Shown piece after piece: positions 1 to 7,518 of a DNA stretch of 25,718 nucleotides. Both the position numbers and the translations under genes were made by a program. The first letter of the stretch is position 1. Each line of letters begins with the position of its first letter. Origin of the DNA: an uncultured Collinsella sp. (lineage in GTDB: Bacteria > Actinomycetota > Coriobacteriia > Coriobacteriales > Coriobacteriaceae); the NCBI GenBank assembly GCA_902497025.1, contig CABVDJ010000033.1, positions 1 through 25,718 on the forward strand, in the 5' to 3' direction. Under the pieces are notes generated by a model. It was not told where the DNA came from, made no database searches, and saw nothing but the letters and a program-made list of their open reading frames with translations.

Positions 1-38
1 TCCCTCGGGAAACTTCGCGAAGCCCAGTTCCCGAGGGA
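1..38. repeat. GC-rich inverted repeat at window edge
   Basis: Positions 1-11 (TCCCTCGGGAA) pair exactly with 28-38, and the loop holds a second palindrome, CTTCGCGAAG, at 13-22. No T-run follows on the plus strand. It could be the terminator of a gene lying left of the window, but that cannot be judged because the sequence starts here. Confidence 0.5.
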
Positions 39-81
39 AAGGCTCAGCCGCCACCACACAGACCGCAGGGACGGGAGCAGC

Positions 82-87
82 TATACT
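82..87 (+). promoter_or_regulatory. possible -10 box for purE
   Basis: TATACT matches a sigma-70 type -10 box in five of six positions and lies 63 bases before the purE start. No convincing -35 is seen 16-18 bases upstream. A small dyad (ACTACT/AGTAGT, about 85-98) overlaps it and could be an operator or chance. This is a weak call. Confidence 0.25.
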
Positions 88-150
88 ACTCTCAGTAGTT
101 AAAGGTCGCGGATTCGCCGCGTCACCGCTCTCAACAGGAGGTCTTTGTTT

Positions 151-615
151 ATGGCAGATCAGAAGCCGGTTGTCGGGATCATCATGGGCTCCAAGTCCGA
201 TCTGGGCGTTATGGAAGGTTGCACCGCCGAGCTCGAGGCACTGGGCGTGCCCTATGAGCTCGTGATTGCGAGCGCGCACCGCACGCCGGCGAAGGTCCAT
301 GAGTGGGCCTCGACTGCTGCCGACCGCGGCATCAAGGTGATTATCGCTGCTGCCGGCAAGGCTGCTCACCTGGGCGGCGTCGTGGCTGCGTTTACGCCGC
401 TGCCGGTCATCGGCGTGCCTATGAAGACGAGCGATCTGGGTGGTATGGACTCGCTGCTGTCGATGGTGCAGATGCCTTCGGGCGTGCCCGTTGCCTGTGT
501 GGCCATCAACGGTGCCAAGAACGCTGCCATTTACGCCACGCAGATCCTGGGCGCCTGCGACCCCGAGTACCGCAAGGTTATCGAGAAGATGAAGCAGGAG
601 ATGGCTGACGCCTAA
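151..615 (+). CDS. purE: N5-carboxyaminoimidazole ribonucleotide mutase PurE
   Basis: PurE class I converts N5-CAIR to CAIR in de novo purine synthesis in the cytoplasm. The 154-residue protein has the family landmarks: GSKSD at residues 13-17, SAHRTP at 41-46 with the catalytic-type His43, AGKAAHLGG at 68-76 and LGGMDSLLSMVQMPSGVPV at 96-114. The usual Pro in AAHLPG is Gly here. The ATG at 151 is preceded by AGGAGG at 136-141 with nine bases between; an in-frame TTG at 145 lies too close to that site. purK, the usual partner, is not next to it. The gene is followed after 36 bases by a sortase, so it may head a small mixed operon. Length is close to the family norm. Identification is firm. 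Confidence 0.95.
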   Translation: MADQKPVVGIIMGSKSDLGVMEGCTAELEALGVPYELVIASAHRTPAKVHEWASTAADRGIKVIIAAAGKAAHLGGVVAAFTPLPVIGVPMKTSDLGGMDSLLSMVQMPSGVPVACVAINGAKNAAIYATQILGACDPEYRKVIEKMKQEMADA

Positions 616-651
616 GCGCTCTGCCAGTCCATTTGCAGCATAAGGAGAGCC

Positions 652-1650
652 ATGTCCGACTATCAGGGAAAGCGTTTTTCGGCTTCTCGGATTTCCGATC
701 CAGCCAAGTCGGGAGCAGCCCGCGCGCCGCAGCAGGGTCGGACATCCTCTCCTCAACAGCCGCGCGCGCCGCGCCCCGTGACGCCGGCGAAGCATCGCCG
801 TCAGGATACGCCTGCTGCATATCGCCCTTCGTCATACAGTACGGCCAAGAAGTCACCTCGCTCTTCGGCGCATACCGCGCCATCGAGCTATACCGAGCCG
901 CCGCGCAAAAAGCGCCGCTCCGTCATTCCCATTCTGCTCATCATCATCGGCATTGGCCTGATCGTTGCTGCGGCCGCCATCTTTATCAACGCGCAGATTG
1001 GCTACAAGCAGGCGAGCGAGTCGTATCAAAAAATCGAAAAGCAATATGTGAGCGACAAGGACGCCAGTGGCGTGCCAATTGTCGACTTCAATGCGCTGGC
1101 CCAGACAAATCCCGAGGTTGTGGGTTGGATTTACGCGCCCGGCACCAACATCAACTACCCCGTGGTGCAGACCAACAACAACTCCAAGTACCTCAACACG
1201 CTGTTCGACGGTACGGCCAATGCCTCGGGAGCCATCTTCCTGGATAGCGACGACAACGCGCCGGGCATGGTGGATCAGCAGACCACGATTTACGGTCATC
1301 ATATGAACGACGGTTCGATGTTCAACGTGATTTCGGATACGACCGATCAGGCGACGTTCGACAGCATGGAATACGTGTACTACATCACGCGTGATGCGAC
1401 GTATAAGTTGCGCCCGCTGGCGACCAAGGTGGTCGAGGACACGTATGCCAAGGCGCGCACGCCCAACTTTGAGGGCGATGACGGACTGAAGAATTACCTG
1501 TCCGAGATGCTCGACGGCGCCTCGGCCGTGGCGAGCGATGCCACCGATCGTGCCGCTTCGGCAACCAAGATCGTAACGCTTGTGACCTGTCGCTCACTGT
1601 CATTTAGCAATACGCGCGCCGTCATGGTGCTCACGCCGGTCGAGGAATAA
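652..1650 (+). CDS. class B sortase, membrane-anchored
   Basis: Sortases are surface cysteine transpeptidases that anchor or polymerise proteins carrying a C-terminal sorting signal. The 332-residue protein has a long basic, Ser/Pro-rich N-terminal tail (1-89), one membrane helix (about 91-113, after RKKRRS) and an extracellular catalytic domain from about 140. Class B features are visible: NPEVVGWIYAPGTNINYPVVQ region, YGHHMNDGSMF with catalytic His216, TLVTC with Cys313 and the partner Arg322. The tail is longer than in typical SrtB (about 250 residues). The ATG at 652 follows AAGGAGA at 642-648. No sorting-signal substrate or pilin gene is in the window, so its target is unknown and it may be a housekeeping enzyme. 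Family assignment is firm; subclass is fairly sure. Confidence 0.9.
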   Translation: MSDYQGKRFSASRISDPAKSGAARAPQQGRTSSPQQPRAPRPVTPAKHRRQDTPAAYRPSSYSTAKKSPRSSAHTAPSSYTEPPRKKRRSVIPILLIIIGIGLIVAAAAIFINAQIGYKQASESYQKIEKQYVSDKDASGVPIVDFNALAQTNPEVVGWIYAPGTNINYPVVQTNNNSKYLNTLFDGTANASGAIFLDSDDNAPGMVDQQTTIYGHHMNDGSMFNVISDTTDQATFDSMEYVYYITRDATYKLRPLATKVVEDTYAKARTPNFEGDDGLKNYLSEMLDGASAVASDATDRAASATKIVTLVTCRSLSFSNTRAVMVLTPVEE

Positions 1651-1705
1651 AGTGTCCGGGAGCCCCGTCCCAAAAAGACTACCCTGGAAATCCAAAGGAG
1701 AAATG

Positions 1706-2122
1706 ATGCTTGAAAGCGGCAAATCGATGCCTTCGGTTGATGCTTGGCTGCGCGAAGCCAAGGCCGATGTTTCGGCGGCTGATTGTGGGATGTACCTGAC
1801 ACACAATGGCGTGGTGCGTGCGACGCCTAAGTCCGAGGTGCGTGGGGTCGAGACAAATGGTGTGGCGCCTGGACATAAGGTGGGCGGCATGGTGTTCGGC
1901 TTCGATGCCGATAAGGTGCAGGCTGCTATCGAGGCAACGCGCGCGATGCCGGGTATCGGCTATGTGCGCGTGTGGCTGGCGAGCGGCGAGCTCGCCGTGG
2001 GCGATGACATCATGCTCGTACTCATTGGCGGGGACATTCGCCCGCATGTGGTCGACGCACTGCAGGCGCTCGTCGGTACCATCAAAAATGAGTGTGTGAG
2101 CGAGGTCGAGCGCGAGGCATAG
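1706..2122 (+). CDS. MoaE-family protein (molybdopterin synthase large-subunit-like)
   Basis: The 138-residue product resembles proteins annotated as molybdenum cofactor biosynthesis protein MoaE in anaerobic Gram-positives. MoaE with MoaD inserts dithiolene sulphur into the cofactor precursor. Family-like blocks are YLTHNGVVRATPK (an N-terminal strand-turn), GIGYVRVWLASGELAVGDD (the 'h..G.l..Gd' strand pair) and IRPHVVDALQALVGTIKNE. No moaD or other cofactor gene is nearby, and some canonical basic active-site residues of MoaE cannot be placed with confidence, so it may be a paralogue with another role. Start: AAAGGAG at 1694-1700 precedes ATGs at 1703 and 1706; 1706 has the better spacing. 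It lies 55 bases after the sortase stop and ends at a strong terminator. Confidence 0.6.
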   Translation: MLESGKSMPSVDAWLREAKADVSAADCGMYLTHNGVVRATPKSEVRGVETNGVAPGHKVGGMVFGFDADKVQAAIEATRAMPGIGYVRVWLASGELAVGDDIMLVLIGGDIRPHVVDALQALVGTIKNECVSEVEREA

Positions 2123-2154
2123 GACTTTGCGATCAATTCGAGTCCATCTACAGC

Positions 2155-2197
2155 AAAAGCCCGCTGGCAGTTCAATTAGTCTACCAGCGGGCTTTTC
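2155..2197. terminator. bidirectional rho-independent terminator
   Basis: AAAAGCCCGCTGG at 2155-2167 pairs with CCAGCGGGCTTTT at 2184-2196. The A-run on one side and T-run on the other allow use in both directions, which suits its place between a plus-strand operon and the convergent gene ending at 2230. Confidence 0.9.
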
Positions 2198-2229
2198 TGT
2201 GCGTTGGAAAATCTCGGCATTGCGTGGCG

Positions 2230-3459
2230 CTACACGCGCGTCGCATCCTTGGGGCTCATGGTCATGCTCTGGAAGCGGTTCTCCATGTAGTCGTTATCGA
2301 AGTACTTGCCGTAGAACTGCGCGACGGGAATATCCGGCTCCGTGCCGTTGACGCGCTGGTACCAGTAGTCGAGCGACTGTAGCGTCATGACGCCGTCGAC
2401 CAGCATAATGACGGTAAAGATGACGGTAGCCGAGTAACGGCTCTTCCACGGAATCATGTTGATGAGCTTGAGCAGCCTCGGCAGCAGCAGCTTGATCCAG
2501 ATAAGGCCACCCAGGCCCCACAGGCAGGCAAAGCCCGTGCAGGTGCGTCCGCCCGTAAGGACGGCGAGTGGGTCGGGCATGCCGAACAGCTTCATGTGCG
2601 AGTAGCTCCACGAGACCACGCCAAATGAGGTCTGCATAAACCAGCCCACGAACACCTCAAAGCTCGCGCCGAGCACAGCGCTTACCAGGAAAATGATGAT
2701 GGGGTTCTTTTTATAGAAGCGGTTGAGCGCCATGGTCATGAGCACCGCGCCAAATCCGTAGATGGGGCTAAAGGGGCCAAATAGCATACCGGCCCGGTCC
2801 TGATAGACGCCGGGATCGACGACGACCATATGCCAGACTTCCTCGAGAATGAGACCTAACACGCTGCAGACGAGGAATACCCAGAACAGGTTGAAGTAGT
2901 TGAGTTTGATGTAGCCCTCGCCGGTTTCATCGCGGCCGAGCATGCCCTCGGCGGCGGCGTCGCGGTCGAGCATCTCCTGTAGGCGGCGCTGCAGTTCGCG
3001 CTCCTGGCGAAGCGTAGGGTCGACGGTTGCCGAAAGCGCGATGAGGATACCGAGCTGAATAGCGGGACGAAGCAAGAAGAGCCCGATACCCTGGAGCATC
3101 ACGTCGACCAAAAGCTCGACGACGGTGAATGCAATAAGGATGTAGGACAGGCGGGCGGCGTTGCGGCGCTGGTTTTTGATAAGGTCCAGGCCAAAGATGA
3201 TCAGGATGACGGCACTTGCCGCAGAGAGCATGATGCCGGCGACAATGAGTCCAACCGAGACCAGCATATTGTCGCCGAGCTTGGCGGCGGCGTTGCCGTT
3301 AATGAGCGCGGTGATGACCTGCCACATAAAGGCGGCGACCGACGGGAGTGTGCCCACGCCGGACAGGATGCACAGGACGGCGTACACCTTAATGATGAGG
3401 GGAATCTTCTTGACCTCCGTGGCGCTGGGGACGCTGGGGTCGAGTCCGTTTCGATCCAT
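2230..3459 (-). CDS. multi-helix membrane protein, putative ABC-transporter type IV (CmpB-like) family
   Basis: The 409-residue product has two membrane regions: four helices in residues 20-155 and about six in 190-375, joined by a charged, probably coiled segment (RQERELQRRLQEMLDRD). The C-terminal half has the hallmarks of the putative ABC_trans_CmpB family: LFGPFSPIYGFGAVLMT, SAVLGASFEVFVGW and a WSYSHMKLFG segment. The biochemical role of this family is not established, and no ATPase lies beside it, so the transporter label is only nominal. The ATG (3457-3459) is preceded by GAAAGG. A promoter with a 17-base spacer sits upstream. It shares the intergenic region with divergent purF. The family call is fairly sure; function is unknown. 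Confidence 0.75.
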   Translation of the reverse strand: MDRNGLDPSVPSATEVKKIPLIIKVYAVLCILSGVGTLPSVAAFMWQVITALINGNAAAKLGDNMLVSVGLIVAGIMLSAASAVILIIFGLDLIKNQRRNAARLSYILIAFTVVELLVDVMLQGIGLFLLRPAIQLGILIALSATVDPTLRQERELQRRLQEMLDRDAAAEGMLGRDETGEGYIKLNYFNLFWVFLVCSVLGLILEEVWHMVVVDPGVYQDRAGMLFGPFSPIYGFGAVLMTMALNRFYKKNPIIIFLVSAVLGASFEVFVGWFMQTSFGVVSWSYSHMKLFGMPDPLAVLTGGRTCTGFACLWGLGGLIWIKLLLPRLLKLINMIPWKSRYSATVIFTVIMLVDGVMTLQSLDYWYQRVNGTEPDIPVAQFYGKYFDNDYMENRFQSMTMSPKDATRV

Positions 3460-3485
3460 ACAGAACCTTTCTCGCTTTGTCCTAG

Positions 3486-3514
3486 ATTACAAGGATACGC
3501 CGCCGACCTGCCAA
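3486..3514 (-). promoter_or_regulatory. sigma-70 type promoter for the membrane-protein gene
   Basis: Read on the minus strand, TTGGCA (3514-3509) and TGTAAT (3491-3486) are separated by exactly 17 bases and lie 27 bases upstream of the start codon at 3459. Both boxes match consensus in four or five positions. Confidence 0.55.
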
Positions 3515-3697
3515 AAGACAGGACGAACGTCCCAATTGCAACAATGCAACCCTCAACGGTGGACGCGGCGGCCATCTGGGGGCGTGGGCGCTTGCACTGG
3601 ACAGACCAATAAAATGTTAGGCCGCAAAACGGATTATTAGCTCGGTGGGCTTTTAAAAAGCGCTGCTCATGCGCGGGGGAGCGCGTCGCGCCGTGCG

Positions 3698-3703
3698 TAT
3701 AAT
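3698..3703 (+). promoter_or_regulatory. -10 box for purF
   Basis: TATAAT is a perfect -10 hexamer 41 bases upstream of the purF ATG. The expected -35 position (around 3675) reads G-rich and does not match. The promoter may rely on an activator or an extended -10. The rest of the 285-base gap between the divergent genes holds no gene. Confidence 0.45.
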
Positions 3704-3744
3704 AAGGCGGGTAACGCCAAAATACGAGGCTCTGAGGGGATGCC

Positions 3745-5415
3745 ATGTCTCAAGAAACCATCCGCGCGGCCGAGCGTGCCGCGGGACAGGTGAACGCCAT
3801 GTCGACGTATGATCCGGACTCTGACCAGCTGCATGAGGAATGCGGCGTTTTTGGTGTCTGGGCGCCCGATCGCGACGTGGCTCGACTGACGTACTTTGGC
3901 CTGCGTGCACTGCAGCACCGTGGCCAAGAATCGGCGGGAATCGCTGTTGGTGACGGCGGTACGGTTATGGTCCGCAAGGATCTGGGCCTGCTCGACCGCG
4001 TGTTCTCCAATGCCGACTTGTCGACGCTCTCCGGTCAGCTGGCCGTGGGTCATGTGCGCTACGGCACCGCCGGCGCCAAGAGCTGGGAAGCCTCTCAGCC
4101 GCACCTCTCTACCATCAATAGCGTCATTATCGCGCTCGCGCACAACGGCACCCTCGTCAACACCGACGAGCTGCGCCGCCAGCTGATTGAGCTGGGCGTG
4201 CCGTTCCTCTCCAACTCGGATTCCGAGGTCGCGACCAAACTCATCGGCTACTTTACTCAGCGTACAGGCCATCTGCGCGAGGGCATTCGCAAGACCATGG
4301 AGCTCGTGCGCGGCGGCTACGCCATGACGCTCATCAACGAGCAGGCGCTCTACGCATTCCGCGATCCGCACGGCATTCGCCCGCTCGTGCTGGGCAAGCT
4401 GGTGGACGAGGGCCTGGACCAGGCCGATGCCGCATCCGTTTCGCAGCTGCCGTCGCAGGACGGCGCCGCGACGGTCGACGCCACCACCCATGTCACCCGC
4501 GCCGGCGGCTGGGTCGTCGCCTCCGAGACTTGTGCGCTCGATATTGTGGGCGCCGAGTACGTCCGCGACGTCCGTCCCGGCGAGATTTTGCGCATCAGCG
4601 CCGAGGGCCTTGTGTCCGAGCAGGGCGTGCCTGCCGCCGAAGAGCCTGCTAACTGCATCTTTGAGCAGGTTTACTTCGCTCGCCCCGACTCCATCATGAA
4701 CGGCAAGAGCGTCTACGCCTGCCGTTACGATATGGGTCGTCAGCTGGCACATGAGGAGCCCGTCGAGGCCGACCTGGTCATCGGCGTGCCCGACTCCGGC
4801 CTGCCGCCCGCGGAGGGGTATTCGCACGAGAGCGGTATTCCCTTTGGCGAGGGCCTCATCAAGAATCGTTATGTGGGCCGTACGTTTATCGAGCCCACGC
4901 AGGAGCTGCGAGCCATGGGCGTGCGCATGAAGCTCAATCCGCTGCGCGACAACATCGAGGGCAAGCGCCTGGTCGTCATCGACGACTCCATCGTCCGCGG
5001 TACCACCATGGTGCAGCTCGTCAAGATGCTGCGCAACGCCGGCGCCAAGGAGATTCATATCCGCATCAACTCGCCCGAGGTCATCTGGCCGTGCTTCTAC
5101 GGTATCGATACCGACGTGCAGTCGCAGCTTATCAGCGCCAACAAGACGGTCGACGAGATTTGCGAGTACATTGGCGCCGATTCGCTGGCCTTCCTTTCGG
5201 TCGAGGGCCTGCTGAAGGTCATGCCCAAGGGCGGTTACTGCGATGCGTGCTTTACCGGACGCTACCCCGTGGCGATTCCCGAGAGCTTTGGCCGCGACAA
5301 GTTTATGGAGGGCTTTAAGCCCCGCAACCTGGACAAGCCGCTGCACTTTGACGACGACGCCGTGGTCGAGAAATACGACGACCGCAGCTGGGAAGAGGAG
5401 CACGGCGAGGCCTAA
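3745..5415 (+). CDS. purF: amidophosphoribosyltransferase PurF
   Basis: PurF makes phosphoribosylamine from PRPP and glutamine, the first committed purine step. The 556-residue protein has an N-terminal glutamine amidotransferase domain opening at Cys33 (ECGVFGVWAP), which is normally exposed by propeptide cleavage, and a PRTase domain with the PRPP loop VVIDDSIVRGTT at 410-421. Cysteines in ETCALD, WPCFYG and GYCDACF match the ligands of the 4Fe-4S cluster known in Bacillus-type PurF. It is longer than Bacillus PurF (about 476): the propeptide is 32 residues, there is an extra stretch of about 25 residues before GGWVVASE, and an acidic C-terminal tail. The ATG at 3745 follows GAGGGG (3734-3739); a later ATG at 3799 would give a 14-residue propeptide but has a poorer ribosome site. 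Confidence 0.95.
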   Translation: MSQETIRAAERAAGQVNAMSTYDPDSDQLHEECGVFGVWAPDRDVARLTYFGLRALQHRGQESAGIAVGDGGTVMVRKDLGLLDRVFSNADLSTLSGQLAVGHVRYGTAGAKSWEASQPHLSTINSVIIALAHNGTLVNTDELRRQLIELGVPFLSNSDSEVATKLIGYFTQRTGHLREGIRKTMELVRGGYAMTLINEQALYAFRDPHGIRPLVLGKLVDEGLDQADAASVSQLPSQDGAATVDATTHVTRAGGWVVASETCALDIVGAEYVRDVRPGEILRISAEGLVSEQGVPAAEEPANCIFEQVYFARPDSIMNGKSVYACRYDMGRQLAHEEPVEADLVIGVPDSGLPPAEGYSHESGIPFGEGLIKNRYVGRTFIEPTQELRAMGVRMKLNPLRDNIEGKRLVVIDDSIVRGTTMVQLVKMLRNAGAKEIHIRINSPEVIWPCFYGIDTDVQSQLISANKTVDEICEYIGADSLAFLSVEGLLKVMPKGGYCDACFTGRYPVAIPESFGRDKFMEGFKPRNLDKPLHFDDDAVVEKYDDRSWEEEHGEA

Positions 5416-5458
5416 AGCCTGCCATGTAGGGACAGGTTTATTTTGGTAGGTTTTACCT
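5413..5458 (+). repeat. GGGACAG-core dyad repeat, copy 1, at the purF stop
   Basis: The element starts inside the purF TAA stop and runs AGCCTGCCA - TGTAGGGACAGG - TTTATTTT - GGTAGGTTTT. Its arms pair through G-U wobbles. The same unit is found on the minus strand at the pth stop (16566-16608); over the 27 bases from AGGGACAGG onward they differ at one position. A diverged third copy is at 16407-16444. Confidence 0.75.
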
Positions 5459-5477
5459 GCTGTTTTGTTGATATGAC

Positions 5478-5551
5478 GGCGCGTGCCGTTATGGCGTGCG
5501 CCGAAATGAACGCAACTATGAGCACCGTTTGGCGCCTGTGCGGCAAACGGT
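5478..5551 (+). promoter_or_regulatory. two hairpins in the purF-purM spacer
   Basis: GGCGCGTGCC (5478-5487) pairs with GGCGTGCGCC (5493-5502) with two G-U pairs and a five-base loop. ACCGTTTG (5524-5531) pairs exactly with CAAACGGT (5544-5551), ending six bases before the purM ribosome site (5557-5566). Neither is followed by a T-run, so they are more likely RNA-processing, stability or translation-control structures than terminators. Function is inference only. Confidence 0.45.
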
Positions 5552-5571
5552 AGTGGGAGAGGAAGGCTCAG

Positions 5572-6675
5572 ATGAGCGACAGCAAGCATGTGACGTACGA
5601 AGACGCCGGCGTCGATACCGCCGAGGGCGGCCGCGCCGTCGACGCTATTAAGCAGATGGTCAAGGACACCAACCGCCCCGAGGTCATCGGCGGCATCGGC
5701 GGCTTTGGTGGCCTGTTCTCGGCCGCCGCGCTTAAGGATATGGAAGACCCGATCCTGATCAGCGGCACCGACGGCGTGGGCACCAAGCTCGTGCTCGCCC
5801 AGATCATGGACCGTCACGAGACGGTGGGCCAGGACCTGGTCGCCATGTGCGTCAATGACATTTTGGCTTCGGGCGCCGAGCCGCTGTTCTTCCTGGATTA
5901 CGTTGCCATCGGTCACATTGAGGCCGAGCACATGGCAAAGATCATCAAGGGCGTGGCCGACGGCTGCAAGCTCGCGGGCTGCGCGCTCGTGGGCGGCGAG
6001 ATGGCCGAGCACCCGGGTGTCATGGCCCCCGCCGATTACGACCTCGCTGGCTTTACCGTGGGCGTCGTCGACCGTCCCAAGATGCTCGACCCCGCGAACG
6101 TTCGCCCCGGCGATGTGATCCTGGGCCTGCCCTCCACCGGTGTGCACTCCAACGGATACTCACTCGTGCGCAAGGTTATCGGTGTCGACGGCATCAAGCC
6201 GGGCACGCCCGAGGCTGCTGCTAAGGCCGAGGAACTGAGCCGTCCGCTCGAGGAGCTCGGCGGTGCTTCGCTGGCCGACGCTCTGCTGGCTCCCACGCGC
6301 ATTTATGTGAAGCCGATTCTTGAGCTGCTGCGCGGTGGCGCTCCGGTGCACGCGATTGCCCATATCACCGGCGGCGGCATTACCGAGAACCTCAACCGCG
6401 CGCTGGCCGACGACGTCGACGCCGTGGTCACCCGCAACGGCGCCGAGATGGGCTGGGATGTTCCGCCCGTCATCACCTACGTGTCGCGCCAGGCCGAGCT
6501 CGCGCCCAACGAGGCATGCAAGACCTTCAACATGGGCGTCGGCCTGTGCCTGATCGTCGCTCCCGAGGACGAGGCTGCCGTGACCGAGGCACTGGTCGCG
6601 CTAGGCGAGAAGCCGTTCCGTGTGGGCGAGTGCGTCGAGGGCTCCGGTAAGGTCGTGTACTCCGATGAGCGCTAA
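5572..6675 (+). CDS. purM: phosphoribosylformylglycinamidine cyclo-ligase PurM (AIR synthetase)
   Basis: PurM closes the imidazole ring, making AIR from FGAM with ATP. The 367-residue protein shows YEDAGVDTAEGGRAVDAIK at 9-27, GTDGVGTKL at 65-73, HETVGQDLVAMCVNDI at 82-97 and GGEMAEHPGVM, all typical of PurM and its PurL-like ATP-binding fold. Length is slightly above the usual 345, because of short terminal extensions. The ATG at 5572 follows GAGAGGAAGG (5557-5566). It lies 156 bases after purF, with a repeat and two hairpins between, and its last codons overlap the purN start, so PurM and PurN are likely translated in a coupled way. Confidence 0.96.
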   Translation: MSDSKHVTYEDAGVDTAEGGRAVDAIKQMVKDTNRPEVIGGIGGFGGLFSAAALKDMEDPILISGTDGVGTKLVLAQIMDRHETVGQDLVAMCVNDILASGAEPLFFLDYVAIGHIEAEHMAKIIKGVADGCKLAGCALVGGEMAEHPGVMAPADYDLAGFTVGVVDRPKMLDPANVRPGDVILGLPSTGVHSNGYSLVRKVIGVDGIKPGTPEAAAKAEELSRPLEELGGASLADALLAPTRIYVKPILELLRGGAPVHAIAHITGGGITENLNRALADDVDAVVTRNGAEMGWDVPPVITYVSRQAELAPNEACKTFNMGVGLCLIVAPEDEAAVTEALVALGEKPFRVGECVEGSGKVVYSDER

Positions 6676-7366
6676 CGAGCAGATGGCTGATGCCGAGGGC
6701 CTGGGCTTTGTGCCCTATACCCGTCCGACCGGTACCGATACGGCTGAGCCGCTCAAGATCGGCGTGCTTATCAGCGGTTCGGGTACCAACCTGCAGGCGC
6801 TGATCGACCTGATTGCCGCCGGCAAGCTCAACGCTTCGATTGAACTTGTGGTGTCGAGCCGTCCTTCGGCCAAGGGCTTGCAGCGTGCCGAGCGTGCGGG
6901 CATCCAGACACTCACGCTGTCCAAGGATGTCTACGCCGACCCCATCGCTGCTGACGAGATCATCGCGCATGAGCTGCTTGAGCGCGGCTGCGAATATGTG
7001 GTCATGGCCGGCTACATGCGCATGGTGCATACGCCGCTGCTGGCGGCGTTTCCCAACCGCGTGGTCAACTTGCATCCGGCGCTGCTGCCGAGCTTTACCG
7101 GCGCGCATGCGATCGACGATGCCTTTGCGCGCGGCGTCAAGGTGACCGGTGTGACCGTGCATTTTGCCAACGAGATCTACGACAACGGCCCCATCATCGC
7201 CCAGCGTGCGCTGGCTGTCGAGGAGGGCTGGGACGTCGACACGCTCGAGGAGCACATCCACGCGATCGAACATGTGCTGTATCCCGAGGTCGTGCAAATG
7301 CTCGCCGACGGCCGCGTTCACGTGCTGGAGAGCGGCAAGGTCGCAATTGATGCGCCTCGCGGCTAG
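6665..7366 (+). CDS. purN: phosphoribosylglycinamide formyltransferase PurN
   Basis: PurN transfers a formyl group from 10-formyl-THF to GAR. The core begins at KIGVLISGSGTNLQALI (31-47); the catalytic residues are recognisable as Asn135 and His137 in VNLHPALLPSF and Asp173 in IYDNGP. The 233-residue protein carries about 30 extra N-terminal residues compared with E. coli PurN (212). The ATG at 6665 overlaps the purM stop by 11 bases; a second ATG at 6683 is possible but has no better ribosome site. The operon ends 30 bases later at a strong terminator. Confidence 0.94.
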   Translation: MSANEQMADAEGLGFVPYTRPTGTDTAEPLKIGVLISGSGTNLQALIDLIAAGKLNASIELVVSSRPSAKGLQRAERAGIQTLTLSKDVYADPIAADEIIAHELLERGCEYVVMAGYMRMVHTPLLAAFPNRVVNLHPALLPSFTGAHAIDDAFARGVKVTGVTVHFANEIYDNGPIIAQRALAVEEGWDVDTLEEHIHAIEHVLYPEVVQMLADGRVHVLESGKVAIDAPRG

Positions 7367-7396
7367 TGGCGCACAGTACAATTTAGCCGAGTAGTC

Positions 7397-7442
7397 AGGG
7401 TGGTCATTGGCGCCAAGGCGCAAGTGGCCACCCTTTGTTTTT
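7397..7442 (+). terminator. rho-independent terminator of purM-purN
   Basis: AGGGTGGTCA pairs with TGGCCACCCT through one G-U pair, and the loop holds a second stem (GCGCC-AA-GGCGC). The structure is followed by TTTGTTTTTT at about 7434-7442. It begins 30 bases after the purN stop. Confidence 0.92.
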
Positions 7443-7518
7443 GGCAGTCATTGGGGACGGTCTTTAACGACTAGTCATTCAAGAACGTCGCAGGTGACTA
7501 GGTGAGAGAGGTGAGCGC

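Noticed and set aside
1..150. Considered a purine riboswitch upstream of purE.
   Set aside because: The conserved three-stem junction of that class was not recognised; only a terminal hairpin and a weak promoter are visible.
3667..6147. An 826-codon open frame on the minus strand across purF and purM.
   Set aside because: It lies antisense to two firmly identified genes; high-GC codon use produces such shadow frames. Its His/Ala/Gly-rich translation matches no family.
7377..7382. TACAAT just after purN, possibly a -10 for a small RNA that ends at the 7397 terminator.
   Set aside because: No -35 nearby and the transcript would be mostly the terminator hairpin.
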